From positions 124,001-188,000 of the forward strand of contig JAUFSD010000008.1 in assembly GCA_033030425.1 (NCBI GenBank): DNA of 64,000 nucleotides, written 5' to 3'. Position numbers and translations under genes: made by a program. Of the stretch, positions 42,617 to 57,350 are shown in pieces. The notes beneath the pieces were generated by a model. It saw only the letters and a program-made list of their open reading frames with translations. It did no database searches and was not told the DNA's origin. Each line of letters begins with the position of its first letter. The first letter of the stretch is position 1. The DNA is from Verpa conica. Lineage: Eukaryota; Ascomycota; Pezizomycetes; Pezizales; Morchellaceae.

Positions 42617-44420
42617 GATTAACTCGGGGGAATTCAACAACAGTGCGGGGAACGGGTATGGGAGGGAAGGAGGCTGCAGGGCAACAGGACGCAAACTCAG
42701 CAAACGCTGAGTAGAAGAGGTGGGGACCCGAGAGGAATAAAAAGAATTGAGAACGGAGATAGTGACACTCTGACCAGGTTCTCCGTTAATGGGGGGAGGC
42801 GACGACTGGGGGGTGGGGGAAGGAGCCTATCAGAGCAAAGAGCCCGAGTCTTGCAAGGACCGACTGTTTCCAAGTCCAAGGGAATAAGATACAACAATAC
42901 GGGCAGAGTACAGACTGTACAGACTGTGCAGACTCTACGCCCAGTACACCAGGAACACAACCTCCACACAAAACAAACAGCACAGACACCAGCTATGATC
43001 GACGATTGACAGAAGATCCGGGACGTGGAGCAGAGCTAATACCCATCGACGGAAGAACCGTAACAATCATGCTGAATCGGGCCAGCTTGTTCTACTATAT
43101 TGTGTCATCATCATCATGCAGCTAACAAGTGAAGCCTGAAGTGAAGAGGGTGGGCTGTCTGATATGAGCTGTGAAGGCGCTTTTTTGAAGGGCTGTTGTG
43201 GTGATGCCTCCCCCCAGAAAATGTGAGTTGCGCGTAACACCAGACGCCTCACGCGCACGCCCTACCTCTTCTGGATCCTCTTCAGCCCTTGTTTACGATA
43301 AAACCCCAGTCCTGGGGCATGAGAGCCCCAGAAAGGTTGGCCAGCACCAGCACTTAACAACACCTTCCCCCCTCGTTACAACGGGCGTTGCCTCAATGTC
43401 TCCCGAGCTTGCCCCAGGCATATGCGAATAGCTAGAGTAGACCCAAGTCTACAGGAGACCCCTCCCTTCGTTACTACCTCTTGGGGGAGCCATATGCGGG
43501 GCCATATGTATGTACAAGCTTGCATCACCGTCATGTAATGATTCTTGCGATCATCCGGCCGAAACAACCTAAACTAGCACACCCTTTCTCGAGTCAAGGT
43601 ACATAAAGCCCAAGTATCCTGACTCAAGTGTCTATCGTGTACGCAGACTGCACCCGCCGCATTCTCCACGCCTATTCACTATACGGATATCCTGCTTTGA
43701 TACAAGTCTTATGTGGGCCTAGAGCTAACTGTGGGTCTGTGGGGTGGTTCGCGGAGACGGGGTTCATTAAGAGATGGAACCATCTAGAATGATGGCGAGC
43801 TAATATTCAGGATAACCGCCAACGCCAGCTCTCTCGAATGTTTGGGGTGCTTGTTTATCGTGCAGCAACGTACAACACGACAAAGGACATATTCTCAAAC
43901 GCTGTAATGACATTACAATCACTTGGAGAGAAGGAATCCGGGGTCTTTTTATTATTGTCTCTGGTCAACAGATTATTTTTATAGTCTAAACTCTATGTAC
44001 TGAGAGTATAGGTAACTAAGACGACCGCTCTAAATACTATGCAATAGCCAATACAATACAATAAAAATACAAAACAAAGGAAATTCCCCACAATACTTTT
44101 AAACAACTAATCACAAGCTAGAGCCAGTAGCTATATATCCTAATTTTAGCCAACATCAGCTAGATAAACATTAACTTAAATAAAACCAGTTCGCCATCAA
44201 CTTTTGAAACAAAACAAAACACAAAACAAAACAGAAATAAAACCCCATTTTAAGAAACCTCTATAGAAAGTGCTGAAAATATAAGTAAAGCTAAACATTA
44301 ATACAATAAAGAAGAAATATTAATGAGGGTAACTAAAAGGAAAAAGGGTATCAAAAAAATTAAAAATAAACATTAAACATCAAACGTCAAACGTCATACG
44401 ACACCCCCCAATCGTAACAT
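42617..44420. other. Upstream region of the Zn2Cys6 gene and downstream region of the dioxygenase gene
   Basis: The frame of exon 1 is open upstream of the ATG to 42703 but holds no further ATG. 42780-43000 is pyrimidine-rich on the sense strand, as is common in fungal promoters or 5' UTRs. 44010-44380 is very A-rich. No other gene. Confidence 0.5.
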
Positions 44421-46065
44421 TTAACCATGGCCGGATGAGCGACGTTGGGTAGTCACATGATCTCGATCTGTTATTGGCTCTATCGGCCACTGCTCTGTCG
44501 ATATATCGTCGTCGCCATACGCAACGTTCCAGGCGGATTTCAAACAGTCGGGAGTCTCCCAAGCGTGCTCTTCGCTCCGCAGCCACAGTCTGAGGAGATG
44601 CCTCTTTTGGTCTCTCGAACTGCCGTCAGTGAAGCCCTCTCGCGCGTGCAGGATGCTCATGTTGTTCCAAAACAGGATATCCCCACGTTGGTTGTCCAGT
44701 GTCAGCGAGTGCTTTTCGGCAGTGAAATGAACTGCATCAAGCGCATCGGCTTGCGCGTCTGTCATCGGTGGAATTGTTTTCGAACGCGGAGATACTTTTG
44801 ATCCCGTTAGAATACGGCGTGAAAATGCGAATACCATCTTCTCTTTCTGGTTGAACAGTAGTGGACGGGTGTAGTACGGTTCTCCGGGCCGTCCGAATCT
44901 AATATTTGAAACAATTACACGTGAGTTCTTTCATTCTCCCACTTTTGGCGCCACGTACTTCCCCGAGGTATCTGGTAGAACTTACGTATCAAAGATCCAA
45001 TCAGGAGATTGGAGGGTGTGAATATGATCTGGCCGAGATTCAGCCAGGTCATTATAGACGGCCCACGAAGATGCGATTTTGCTCTTTCCACCTTTCTTCG
45101 CTTGCCCTAATGTGTACAGCGCTAGGATATCTCCGATATCAGTGTGGTAAGGCTGAAATAATAATCAGCATATGCTCCCCCAAACCGATAAAGACCAAGA
45201 AGCACAATTACCTGTTGGACATTGGAGTATGGGGCTTGGCGGAGGTTATCCGGCGCGACTTCCGAGGTAAGATCAATCAAGTGAACTAAGTTATTCGTTG
45301 TCAGTTTAATGCAATTGACGACATGCAGTGAGGAGCAACTAACGTAGCATATTGTTGTGTTCATCTTGTCTTCCACGCTTTTCGGCCACATAGCTCGAAA
45401 GTCCCACGTAAATAAGAACATTGTCCTCGCTGGAGTACTTTTGTGGCTCGAGACCCCGCAAAACAAAGAACCCTCTTCCATGGTACAGCGAAGCTCCCAG
45501 CGCAATAAGCCTATGGCCTAAATTGGGTAGAACGAAGTTCTGTCGACTTATGCACGAGATCGGAAGTTGTTGTGCTATGATAGGTGAGCTTCCAAATCCC
45601 AGCCAACGAGAAGCACTGGGGGGGAAAAGTGCCGAGAAAGTGAAGTTTCAAATAATGAAGCTGTTGAAATAGGGCAACCAGTCAGAACTTACATTTAAAG
45701 TCTTCCAATGCCTTCTCAATCTCTACTATTTCCTGCGCCGAAAGCTCTACAATGTACTCCTCCTGCTTCAATTCAGACCCTTCCCACGCGAGAGGAGACT
45801 CTAGCTTTGCTGGAAATCCCTCTGGTAGTGTCTTCGTGAGGCCGCCATTCCCAAGTCGCCGTAAACACCTATCTCGGTAGGTCTTAAAACTCGGGATCCA
45901 CTCAATATCGGGTTCCTGTGAATGCGCAGCTTTGTCCTCGGTCGGCTTTTGCTCTCGGCCCCTTGTGGTTGGTCGCCTACTCCGTCGTGATGCGGGGGAA
46001 TTGTATGCAGGGTCCAGATCAGGTGAACATTCGTTGGCATATCGGAGCGGAGCCGGCGGGGCCAT
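44421..46065 (-). CDS. TauD/TfdA-family Fe(II)/2-oxoglutarate-dependent dioxygenase
   Basis: Enzymes of this family hydroxylate small organic substrates using Fe(II), oxygen and 2-oxoglutarate; fungal members include taurine- and sulfonate-cleaving enzymes and many orphans. Proposed exons, minus strand: 46065-45693, 45574-45344, 45285-45212, 45152-44986, 44898-44421, giving 440 aa. Introns are 118, 58, 59, 87 nt; the first uses a TATCATAG acceptor that alone keeps the family alignment through KALEDFKS...LPNLGHRLI. Signatures: YHGRGFFVLRGLEP, YVGLSSYVAEKRGRQDE, then the Fe-binding H-x-D in PYHTDIGDIL (His about 229, Asp about 231) and the distal His in MSILHAREGF (about 366) with RHLLRLWLR for 2-oxoglutarate. 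All catalytic residues are present. The N-terminus is Arg/Pro-rich without a clear signal. Substrate not inferable. Confidence 0.9.
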
Positions 46066-49000
46066 CCTTTATGAATTTTGGACTGGTTTTGGATATTTGC
46101 TTTTTATTGCTCACAAGTCGTATTATGTTGCTTTGTTTTTTTTTCTCTCGCTCTCTTTGTATGCCCCTGCTTCTAATATTTTGTCTCAGTTCCGCCCTTG
46201 TGTGTCTCTCGTCGGAAAGTCGGGCTAGACTGCGATTAAAAAAAGCTCACACAAGAGATTAAAAGTACCAGAGCTAATTCTGTGCGGCAAACCCCCCAAC
46301 GGTAGTCGAGCGCGGGTGCGAAGGCAATGAGTGTTATGGAGCAAAAAAAAAAGTCGCAGAAAATAAACACCAAACAGAATGGGTGTATCGGCAAACACAG
46401 TAGCCAATGGTGATTTCTAATGCGTAGAGAGCGCTGGAATCTTTGCTGCAACTGGGCGCAAATAGATCGTCTTGCAGTCCAACCTATCCTAAGGCGAAGG
46501 CTCGAGTCACCTAGCCCTATCTTATACGGTGATTACCCCTGCGAGAGAGAAAAACGCTCTTTCTGTGGAGATCAGCACACAATCGCTGCAAGAAGGTAAG
46601 ACTGAGAGACGTACAGTACACAACAGGGCGCGCCACTCGAATGCCGGGAAACAATGCTTGAGCCGCAACTACCGAATGGATGATCTCTACTAAACGTACA
46701 ACGTCGGTGGAACAGAGAGACCAGGAGCTGTCGTTTGGTTGGACCGTCGAGAGATGGGATGGGCTCCTGTACGGTATTTCTATTCCTCCCAATGAATAAT
46801 AGGGGTCCTAAATCAAGGCTTGATTTCTGTTCCTGTAATATATATTCAGAGCTTCAGGACTTAGCGTAGCACCCGTGGAAATTCGGTTCCCCTGTCCATG
46901 TTTCATTCCGCGGTGTCACATCGAGCGAGAGCATGCATTTCGCAATATCGGCCGTTGATTCCAGAACCCTTCTATACTCCATATCCATAAACGGTTTTTT
47001 TTTTTTTTTTTTTTCCTTCCAGGCACCTCTACCACGGGGGTCCGAACTGTTAGTTACCATAGTTGATCCCAACATTTGACGTCGGTATGGATAAGTTTGC
47101 TCACAAATGCGATACAGTGATATACCGAGGATCCCATCCCTACTCTAGTATCCCCTTTCGAGAAGGTCTCTCATAGATTGGCGGCAACAATTCCTCTACG
47201 AGATAGAAATAATAGGAGAACAAAAGCAGTACCAGAAAAAAAATAAGCATAAACGGGTCAAAAACGGAAATAAATCAAACCGCTAGACCTCAGCAAATTG
47301 ACATCTTCCCGTATCCTCAGAACCGTACTCTGTGGCGGATGAGGCAGATTCCATTGCGGATCAATGCATGGAGACTAATGTATGTTTTGCACCAAAACAA
47401 TTTCAGATGTCGTCGCGTTGCATCGATCCGTATTCCTTGCGCCTGGCCCTGCATAAGTGCTACCCTCATAGACGGAAACGACAGGCCTCTTGAATGGGGG
47501 AAACTCGGCAAAAATATACACTAATTCGTACATTAGCCAATGTATTATCGTGGCGAAAAAACATGCACCGTTTGTTCGTTCCTTAACCAGTGGGTGCACA
47601 CCATGGCAGTTGTTGTTTAGAAACACGGGAGGTGAGCCTCCTCCTCAAACATTTGGAGAGGCACAGGCTTCGCCGTCATGACGGCCGTCCGTTAGATACG
47701 CATATCTTGCGTGGGCCAACTTAGCCTTACGGGTGTGTGTTTGTGTGTAATCACATCCACTATTAGACAAATAGTAGACAATTTCAACCTCCCACAATTA
47801 TGCGGCGTTACGCCCATCATTTTTCGTAGTCATCATAGCTATCTCATGAGCAATACCTTTCCCCTGTCTCCCTTTCACCCGTTTAACGTCCCCCACCCTA
47901 GATGTATTAGGCTGGTGTCTGTGCTTCCGCCTAGGTACAGGAAAAGTCGTTGATGAACGTTAGTTACTAGTGTTAGAAACACATGAAAGGGGGTGGGAAT
48001 AAGAAAAAAAAAAAAAAGTGAAAAAGGGAAAAAAAGGAAAAAAGTGACATTCACGATGAATCCCCACAACCTCCGCGGTGATAACCGATGAGTCGGCAAT
48101 GCGGACTGAGAAAAACTTTAGCCTCTCTTCTCTCCCCCCCCACAACCCCCCCTAGTCGCCCAAATCTAGTTGTAAACAATGTCAAGTTTCTGACTGATCG
48201 TGTGTGTGTGTTCCATACTGTCTCCAACTATCGCCGGAAATCGACGAGACACTCTTGTTTAGGGCCACGGTTATTGTGTTACCTGAAAACAATCCATCCG
48301 TAAATGGACCTTCTACCTCAGCATCCAAACCGGGCCATGGATGTCGACCAAAAACCTTATTAGCGAGCTAAAATATCTCACCTGTATGTTATTTTATGTA
48401 TAACCGGCCTCCCGTGACTGTTCCTCGTCAATTCCCGCGCCTAAAGTTGTTGCCACTGGTCTTTGTGGTCCTTCGGATGCCCTCCCAGATTAACTATCAT
48501 TACCTGGAGGCGATAAGATTAGAAAATATATCGTAGTGTTCCTGGGCCGAAATTTCTCAGGGCTGTTGTTCCTTCCCATTGAGACCACCTATCGCAATAT
48601 ACCAAGACGTATTCCCTCTACCTTGGAATTGAGGGTGCTGAGTGATCAACCTCTCCCTGCCAGGCAGCGAGTGATAGACCGTCAAGGGTGTTAATGTGTT
48701 CCCGGTTTGATTTCAGTCTTCCTTCTTGTAGAAATCTCCTTTTATGTTGCGTAGTGAATTATGTTTAGAGCCTCAAGTTTATACATAGTTTTAGAAAGAA
48801 AGAAAGAAAGAAAAAAAATGTCACTAGTGAGCCGTCTTTCTTTCTCTTTCTATCTCATACCTCCACAACGGCTGATCGTCAATTTCTCGGGACCGTTTTT
48901 GTAATTGCGGGCCACTCGTGAGTCGTGACCTGACTTATCATGAATTTGTATGTTACCATGGATACCATTTCTCTCTCTTTCTCTCTCTCTCCACACACAC

Positions 49001-51686
49001 CCCTCTCCTAGTTCAAAGAATTCATAATCTCCAAAGAAAAAGACGAGCCGAAGGACAAGTTTCACGTCACCCGGGCTTACATTGTCACGAGATTGTTTTT
49101 TTTTTTTTAGAATTTGTAACCCCACCATAGGGGAAAAAAAAGATTAAAGAGAGGTACCAACGGCCCGAGGCCGGAGCGAGTAGTTATGAGGCATCATCCC
49201 TAGACATCCTTGCGGTATGTCAGCCCTAGCTGGCTAGCTAGCAGCAGCACTATACAATCGTGAAACCTGCAGCCAGCGGGAACACAAACGAAGCCATACC
49301 TCGATTTTACCCTCCCCTGACGTTGGTTTGCGGGCAAGACCTCGATCACTCAGGAACATAAAAGCACCAACGCTGAGACCACGACAAGGGGGGGGGGGGA
49401 CAATAGTCAAGACGGGAGATGTCATAATAGCTGAACGGCAGAATACGGCATAGTACAAAATGGTTGTACTCCCGTAGGAGGAGGGGGGGAGGTGTTGCTA
49501 GTAATGGTGGAGAAGACAAAAGACATCACCTATGAATGTTGGACTGATGGGATATGCCGGACACCCGCCAGAATTAAAAGAAGGTTAGGGTTTCGTGTTA
49601 TATTTCTATGAAAGGATTAAGGATTACGAGTCTTAAACGGCTGTAGATGCCTAAGGGAGAGAGAGGGGGGGGGTCTTTTTTATTCGCTACGCTACTTATG
49701 GTGCCGTACGAGTTATAGAATCTTCAAATTAAAGAAAAAAAAACCAAGTTTTGTACCCTTTGATCTTCTCTACGAATTTTATTCTACGTATTGCTAGAAC
49801 ATTATTCTGTAATTCTGGGATAGCTTGCATTGCATGGGGGGGGGGGTTGTCCGAATAAATTCGCTCACATATATAGATAGGGTCGCTTCAACCCAACACA
49901 CTGTCAACATAGTTTTTTTTCCCAGGATATAAGGTAAAGCATCCGTCGCAATTTAGTCGGATTAATCAAGCCCGGCTGCTACCGACTCCGAGGCTGTCAG
50001 CGCGCTGGAGTTCCGGAACCACACCCAAGCGGCGTTTGGAATCGCTAAAGAAGTGTGGAGACTGATATGATTCGAGCACGCAAGGATTTGTGGTTAGACG
50101 AAATGTCTCGTGGGAACCTCGTGTTCACTAGGGGTTTTGAATATATGTTCGGTTACGGCTAACGCAAATGAAAAAAGAAAAAAAGAGAGAGAGAGAGAGA
50201 GAGGTCCATTGATTAGAATTCTTGTGACTTTTTTTTCTTTTATGAATCATTAACAGAAGGGTGTGGTAATTATTACATTGGTTTCTCGGGATCGCAAGTT
50301 TTCATCCATCGTACTGTGTGGGTTTCGATTTCGATTTATGGGGATCTCGGCCGGGTCCATGGACTCTCGTAACAACCGAGGAAGCCGTGGGAGTTCTCAT
50401 TTCCCTTGTCTTCTCCGCGGATATTCTTGGATATGGGTTTCTATTATATGTAATGTGTGGCTCATAATCAGTTATATATGCTACTGGAACACACACAGCG
50501 ACGCAGGTTTTTTTGTGATATCCAGGGTACTATATATAACTTGGTAGAGTACTACCCTCTATGACTTACTTCTGAATACAGTAATATAAGCAACACCTTT
50601 GTGATGCATATGAGCGCGCGCGCGTGTGTGTGCCTGTGTGTGTTTGTGTGTGGGACTCCAAAATCTCATGCTCCAGAAATCACTCGGTAAGGCTGCCAAG
50701 ATGGGCCATCAGCGAAACCCCGGTTTGGAACAACCGAGTTTCGGTTTCATGCCAAGAAGTACGTACATACGCGTCATCAAATTCCCGGAATGCTATGCGA
50801 ATAAGAGATTTGGATACCTAGGTATAGGCTACAACTATTAAAGCTTATGAAAAGTGTGTTTCATTACGTGTCTCTAGGCGTTTGGGGGGGAGAGGATCTT
50901 TGCTCATTCCTCGGCAGCTCGTTTAGCCTAGGAGTTCCAGCCCTGGGGCTTTCCGATGCCCGGTGGTGGTGGTCCCAGAGGATACATAATACAAACATTC
51001 CAGGTACGTACAGTAACATGTGTGGAGTAGACGTAGGGTCCGGTTCTTTCTCGCCTCTGGATCTTGCCACATTTCAGTTATATGTTGGGGGACAGGTACT
51101 TTATTTTTTTCTTTGTGCCCTTACATTGCGCAGAGAACACTCTAGAGCACTTCTTTGCAGATATCTGATACGGAGATGCATACCTTCCTCTTTCGTAATC
51201 GCCAATATTTCCCAAAACCTTTTCTTTTTCTTTTGTTTTTTCCGTGCCCTTTAGATAAGAGAGGGAGAAGAAAAGAAAAAGAAAAGAGAGAACCACGTTT
51301 TTGACATCACGAACGGGGTCCCAGATCGAGATAGACACACATACGTAATATATCTGCTATGACTTCCAATCTTATTAGGCCTGTCAACAGGCACTCCATA
51401 GAGTAGATCGAGTAAGTAGAGTCCAAGGAGCCAGCATGTATCTACGGATGGCCCCGTAACGTCAAAACACAAAATTTGATTCCATGAGAGGAAAGAAGGA
51501 ATAAAGCTTCCTAGAGAATCCTCGCTAGTCTTTTTTCTCCCCTTTCCTTTCCTCCATCGTAGAGTTAACCTTGTACAGACCAAGCACGGTCCAAGTCCAG
51601 TTGTAATATGTATATATATGTAACACGATCTGTAATATGCATGCGAGGACCGATTCTAAACCCAACCGACTTTCAGCAGCTGTCTT

Positions 51687-51718
<32 letters not shown>

Positions 51719-54700
51719 CGGCTAATGCTTGGACGCCCGTAGCCTGTCAGGATAAATTATTATTACTTGCAACGATCCTAATGTCTTAGCTTTGGTGCCG
51801 TGATCTTTCTGTGGGTTAATGTTTGGGTTAGGTAAGGCCGCGGTCGCTACCGCTGCCGTTGAGTTTATAATTTAATAGTGGGTGGGCGTAATATCGATTA
51901 CATGCCGAAGGGGCAAGGTGTAAGAGAGAGAGCTTACCGGGCCGGTGTTTCAGTAACGAATTAGGGTATTTGCCCTACCTATAATTCCCGGAAGTACTCC
52001 TTGTACATCACCATAATACCGGTGTGGTCTTTATACGGAGTAATCATCTGTACTATCATAAAGTCCCCCCCCCCCTACTAAATATACCCTTCACCGTGTT
52101 TTAGTAATACTAAACCTCTTTTGGATTTATCTCATTCCATTCCAAGAACCCTATCTGTGCTACATATATACGTATGGCTATAGATTGTGTAGTTGGAGGG
52201 TGAGGAAAAAAAAGACTTTACCCGGATCACTAAGTACGGGGTTAAAAGGCCAGACGTTTTAGTTTTGTAGATCGTACGTTGATAGAACGATCATAGCTCG
52301 ATCCCTCGGGGCTCCAGAATCAGCATACTAATTAGCCTAGGTCGTATGTGTACGCCATGACCCTGAGTACCTGGTTAGTAAAACTAATAGTACCTAATTA
52401 ATTAGACGACGGGGTTGTAGTTATGGGTGGCGGGTAGATGCATTAGACTCACTCTCCAGCTCTGGTATGATCTGGTATCTCTATTAGAATTAATTGCAAG
52501 TAAATATTAAGAGTAGTTTTTTTGGAGATGTCCTAGCTTTGACTTTAGTCGTTGGTCCTCTTGGCGAGGCTAGTACCAGTAGCGTACCCTACAATAACCA
52601 TTTGGTGAAGATTAAACTACCGTAACGGATGGACCTATAACGGTTGGCAGACAAGACATGTAAGCAGGGTATCAGACGAGATCTACGTATGTATGATATA
52701 TGTAGGTACACAAAAAGTGTGCATGGTGCATATCCATGATCACCAAAATAGTAAGGTATTTAACTACCTTTTTTTTCTTTGGTCCTTCTATATAAGGGGG
52801 GGGGGGAGGGAGAGAGGAAAGGCCTAGACAACATGTATCTATACAAAATAGGTAGTTTTTATTTCCCCTTCCCCAGTGGGAAGCTTCATGTTAGCGGTTA
52901 ATCTTGCTCAATTTTTTTCGCCCCCCGTTTTGTGGGGGCGGGCGATTCTCACCTTTATATATGTTTTTTTTTTCTCGGATACTTAGTTCTCCTACATGCA
53001 CGCGGAACCCACCCTGCACTAATGCACCTCATGCATGTTCCCGCAATCGAAACCGTTTAATTGAACCGGGTTAAGTTGCAAGTTTACTTTTCGAGTGAGA
53101 CCAATGGATGGACACGATAACCAGAAGTACGATACTGGATCTAGAATTAACTCCACCGAATAAAGTGGCACAAAATCGGATCTCGGGATATATATATATA
53201 TACGTTGATCTACCGACAGGCTTTTCCATGAAACCCCCTCCCCCCCCCGTCTCTCTCTTTAGAAGGACGATATGCACATATGTGACTGTTTTGGTATTTG
53301 ATTGGTGCTGTGATGTCTGGGCAGTAAGGATGATAAACGTAAAGTGGCGTGACGGAATATCGTACCCCTATGGCTTGAGCTCTACAACCCTTGGTAACGG
53401 TCCCCGGGGTCTGACTCTATACTTTGGTAACTAATTGTGCAGAACCTCAGGAACCCGGAGGCAAGGGTGATATGCGTAAGGAGGTGTAGCGACCCCACGC
53501 TTTAACAAATTCCAGGTTTTCTCATATTTAAGTGCTAAGGGGTGTTGGACACAGTCAAAAGTCCAAGGGCTAACACCAGGTGGTACCGAAAGCACTGATT
53601 ATTATTTTTTGTTTCGAATTTTGCGGGGAGGCGGCGAGGCGTAACTTAGATTATGTACCCGTAGATAGCTATAGGTGATGCTTCCGGAATGTTAAAAGTC
53701 TGGATGTATACTGTACATGTTGTGAAGCTGACATCCAGTGCCTATTCTTGTGATATGTACATAATCTATTTGGGAGTTGCGAGGTATACGGGTTGTTTTC
53801 AGATGCAATAAGGCTAGAGTGTTCACTTTAATCATTACCGTCTAGACTCATAGGCTCTATTCGGACTGATAGGCACCCTGAGGCTCGAGAGTAGAGTTGA
53901 GTCAATCTCATCTCTTAATGTAATTCTTCTAGCGTATGTAGTAGATATACTTGACCAATTGGACTTTAGTTAATAGTAGTCTAGAATTATGCATGTCTCA
54001 CTCATAACCCACCCGATTTACACGCGGCAATTAACTGAGGACCGTAATCTGGATTCTTGCGAATTGTTTACTTATTTGTTTTGTAGTAGTTGGCTTTGTA
54101 GATGAGGTTGCGACTCGGCCGGCACGGCCAGGGTTAATTGCACCATTGTAATTTGCCATAAGTAAAGTGCTTGGGGTGAGATTAGGCACACATTGCCGCC
54201 TTGCTACAGCCTAAGAGAAATCAGACTTGGAACAGAGGATGCCTAAGTCAGTTCAAGTATAGACTATTAGCAATTAACTGTGCCATATCAAATAACGGTA
54301 TTGTTTCTTTTGCCCTATTGTACTATTTGTTCAAAAATCTTGGCCTACCGTTGGGTTCTAGACACTTTTACAGGGGTTTTTTTTTACGCTATCAGCTCGT
54401 ATCTACATAGAACACTGATCTACCCGTGATTATCTCCTCGATACGGGGACCTTAAAGTTAAATTAAGGAATCGCTACGTTTCTCAGGAAAAGGGGGGGGG
54501 GGGACTTCGGCGTTATTTCCGTCTCTATTTACATTTTTATGAACCAAGGGCGCTAATCATTGCGGTTGATCATGAGGAGGGTAGAAGTATAGTAGGTTTG
54601 CTCCACCGTCCATTACGGGGTCTAGAATAGGCTATGATCTGTGCCACTGATTCTTTTATCGATCGCTTACTCTCTCTTGTAGATAGGCAAGAAATCACGG

Positions 54701-56066
54701 CGAGGTGATAACTGAAACAAATCCGAGATTGGGAGAGACGTACGCGGAACAAGCCGCTGGGTCGGGAGTATTGCGTGTCAAGCCTGTCCGCCTTAGGCTC
54801 CGCACTGTAAACCGTTATATACACGGGCTTCGTTGTATTGATCCGATCCTCTACGACGTTAGATCTTCGGTACATAGTCCGTAAATGTATGCACCTCAAG
54901 GGTCTGTCTGACATTCATATGGTGGTACGCTTCGCTTAAATTCACTGCTCGCTTGCTAGCTTTAACGTTCAGTAGTGCACGTTTCGGCCAGGATAGGATG
55001 GGGGTTTTTTTTTTTAAGATTGGTCTTATATACTGGCCTACCTATTGTGGAGTTATGAGGGTGTACGGATTGATAGCACAACGGTGTGGCCTCCTGTCAG
55101 GATGTTGACGGACGTAGGGCTTACGAATATGCTGCAGCCAATAGGAGTTTTTTTCCCGGGAAGATCATCTCTATAACTGTTTCTGTACTATAATATAACT
55201 AATCGCTTTGTAATATGGACTGCTTTACTTTGATTGTATCTTTAAGTTTTGTGGTGGGATCATCAAAGGCTGCATTACCCCATTATATCCACCGGACGCA
55301 TATCATCCAAGAACTACCAAAAAGTGTGCCTTCATAAAGAGCAAACTGAGACCCGCTATGGTTTTGAGTCGCATGGGTGATCATTTAGGGGGGCAATACA
55401 TTATAGATAAAGGTTTATCAGTTAGAGTAAAGTACTTCAACCAAAGATTACATATAGTGTGTTGAGATTAATTAAGTAATATCTTAGTAAGGTTTCCCTA
55501 ATCTATCTGATATCTTGTTTTTTACATTTACCAACGTGTATAATTCTGCCTGTGCGATGAGTCTATGAACCCGTTGAACTTAATTACGATGACGTTATCG
55601 ACAATCTAGCTCACACTTAATTCAAACACTTAAGAAGAAGAATGATCTCCAATATTACAATATAATGAATACCAACGGCCAGACTTGCCCAACGCTCGAA
55701 CCACACCCTCTTGATTTTTATCCCTATCTTCATTATAATCAGCCGCTCTATTGCGATGGTGGGGTTTATACCCCCCAACCCACTAATGTTCTATTTTCAG
55801 TTATAGAATAGACCCCGGAAGTTCTTATCTATCTCTCCCTCAATCACCAATCCCAGCGCCAGTATTCCCATACGAGTCGTTATGGCGCAGAACCAGATAT
55901 GTCTCGGCGAGCACCCGCCAGGATATTCCTTATCTTTCTTCAGGTAACGTAGAATAAGATAGCGTAGAGGCTGTAGTAATAGCGCCATACTACTTTAGTT
56001 GGGTATGAAATTCTCCAGCCAATTCATACAGACATATGGCCCTAGGAGCTCAATCGACAAACTTCT

Positions 56067-56137
56067 AGCCGTAGGAGGGAATGAATGAATGAATAAATAA
56101 ATCATAAATACATGAAGCCCTTAAGCCGTAGGAGGGA
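56067..56137 (-). mobile_element. ATTC-tailed mini-insertion with 14-bp target-site duplication (copy C)
   Basis: AGCCGTAGGAGGGA occurs at 56067-56080 and 56124-56137, perfect over 14 bp. The 43-nt insert 56081-56123 reads on the minus strand TAAGGGCTTCATGTATTTAT, then GATTTATTTATTCATTCATT and CAT. The 5' part aligns with copy B (TTAGGGTTGCATGTACTTAT), so this is the longest member. Confidence 0.75.
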
Positions 56138-57350
56138 GGGAATCGCAATATATCCAATACTTGACGACTGCTAGTCCATAATGCTGAAAAGCATAACCAG
56201 GGGGGAATACGGGTGTAGTTGTATTTCCCTATGTCGTGTTCTTTGGTGTCTATGGTAAAATACCACCAATGATTATGTATGCTACACTTACCAAATGCAA
56301 AGAAATCGTTCAATCAAACGAGATCAACACATGCTTCACATAGCTGAATCTCAAGTCTTTCAGCTTTGATAAATGCTCAATGAGAGTTTTAACAATGCGC
56401 CAACACCTGCGTCGATGACTTTCGTAAAGGTATCGTGGCGTTCTGGGTGTGCTTTTGCGTATACCTAGATGAGAGTTTGCGTGCTTTGGTCGCGAGAAAG
56501 AGTTATGACTGTGGGTCTAGGCTAAGCTTGGAGATTATTCTAAGGCGGTGGAGTTGTGCTGGGGTGGGATTGGAGTATGTTAAGTGGAGGGTTCGACAAG
56601 TGAGGAGGAGCGAGGAAATAGTGGAGGCATGAAGGAGGTTAAGGAGGATACCGCGGGAAAGGTCTGTGAGGAGTATTATGTATGTACTGGGACGACAGTG
56701 CTTGTGTATTGGGTTGACGGTGATTTGTCAAAGTATGAAGGGCTATAGCTGGGTATAAAGCCAAGCCGATTGGCTAATGTAAAGGAGGTGGGGTTGATAG
56801 GTGGAGGATTATTACAAAAGGCGGAGGTTCTTTTTAGAAGCACAAATAAAAGGTAACCACGTGAGATTATCAGAAAGATAATTAGGCTTGGATGAAGTGG
56901 TTAAGTAGGGACACCGAATGATATAGCGTGGAAGATACATTCGGTTGATGAATGGTTCGTTCACAGTAACTAGTATTTCTTTATTTTTTTTTCTCGCAAT
57001 AAGTGTACGAATCTTGTCAAGGCGCGCTCATAATAATCTACTATATATGTCTCTAAGCTAAGAGCAGCGTGCAGAATCTGTATTAGTCATCCACTCCCCA
57101 GAAGGACAACATTTCCGTGCAACAAATTGAGTAGATGCATATATACGTCTACGGCTACGGGTAAAAAGGAATCTTATCAGCGTCCTAAAAATCAAAGACC
57201 AGTATTACTCCAAATACTTTCAAAAACAAAACCTCAGCCCTATTGCTATTTAAAAACAGTTGCAGTGCCGAGCTTCATTACAAGTTGGACCGCATCTTCA
57301 GTAATCTCTCAGCCGCAGGAAAATAGCGACACAATAGGAAATATATAGTA

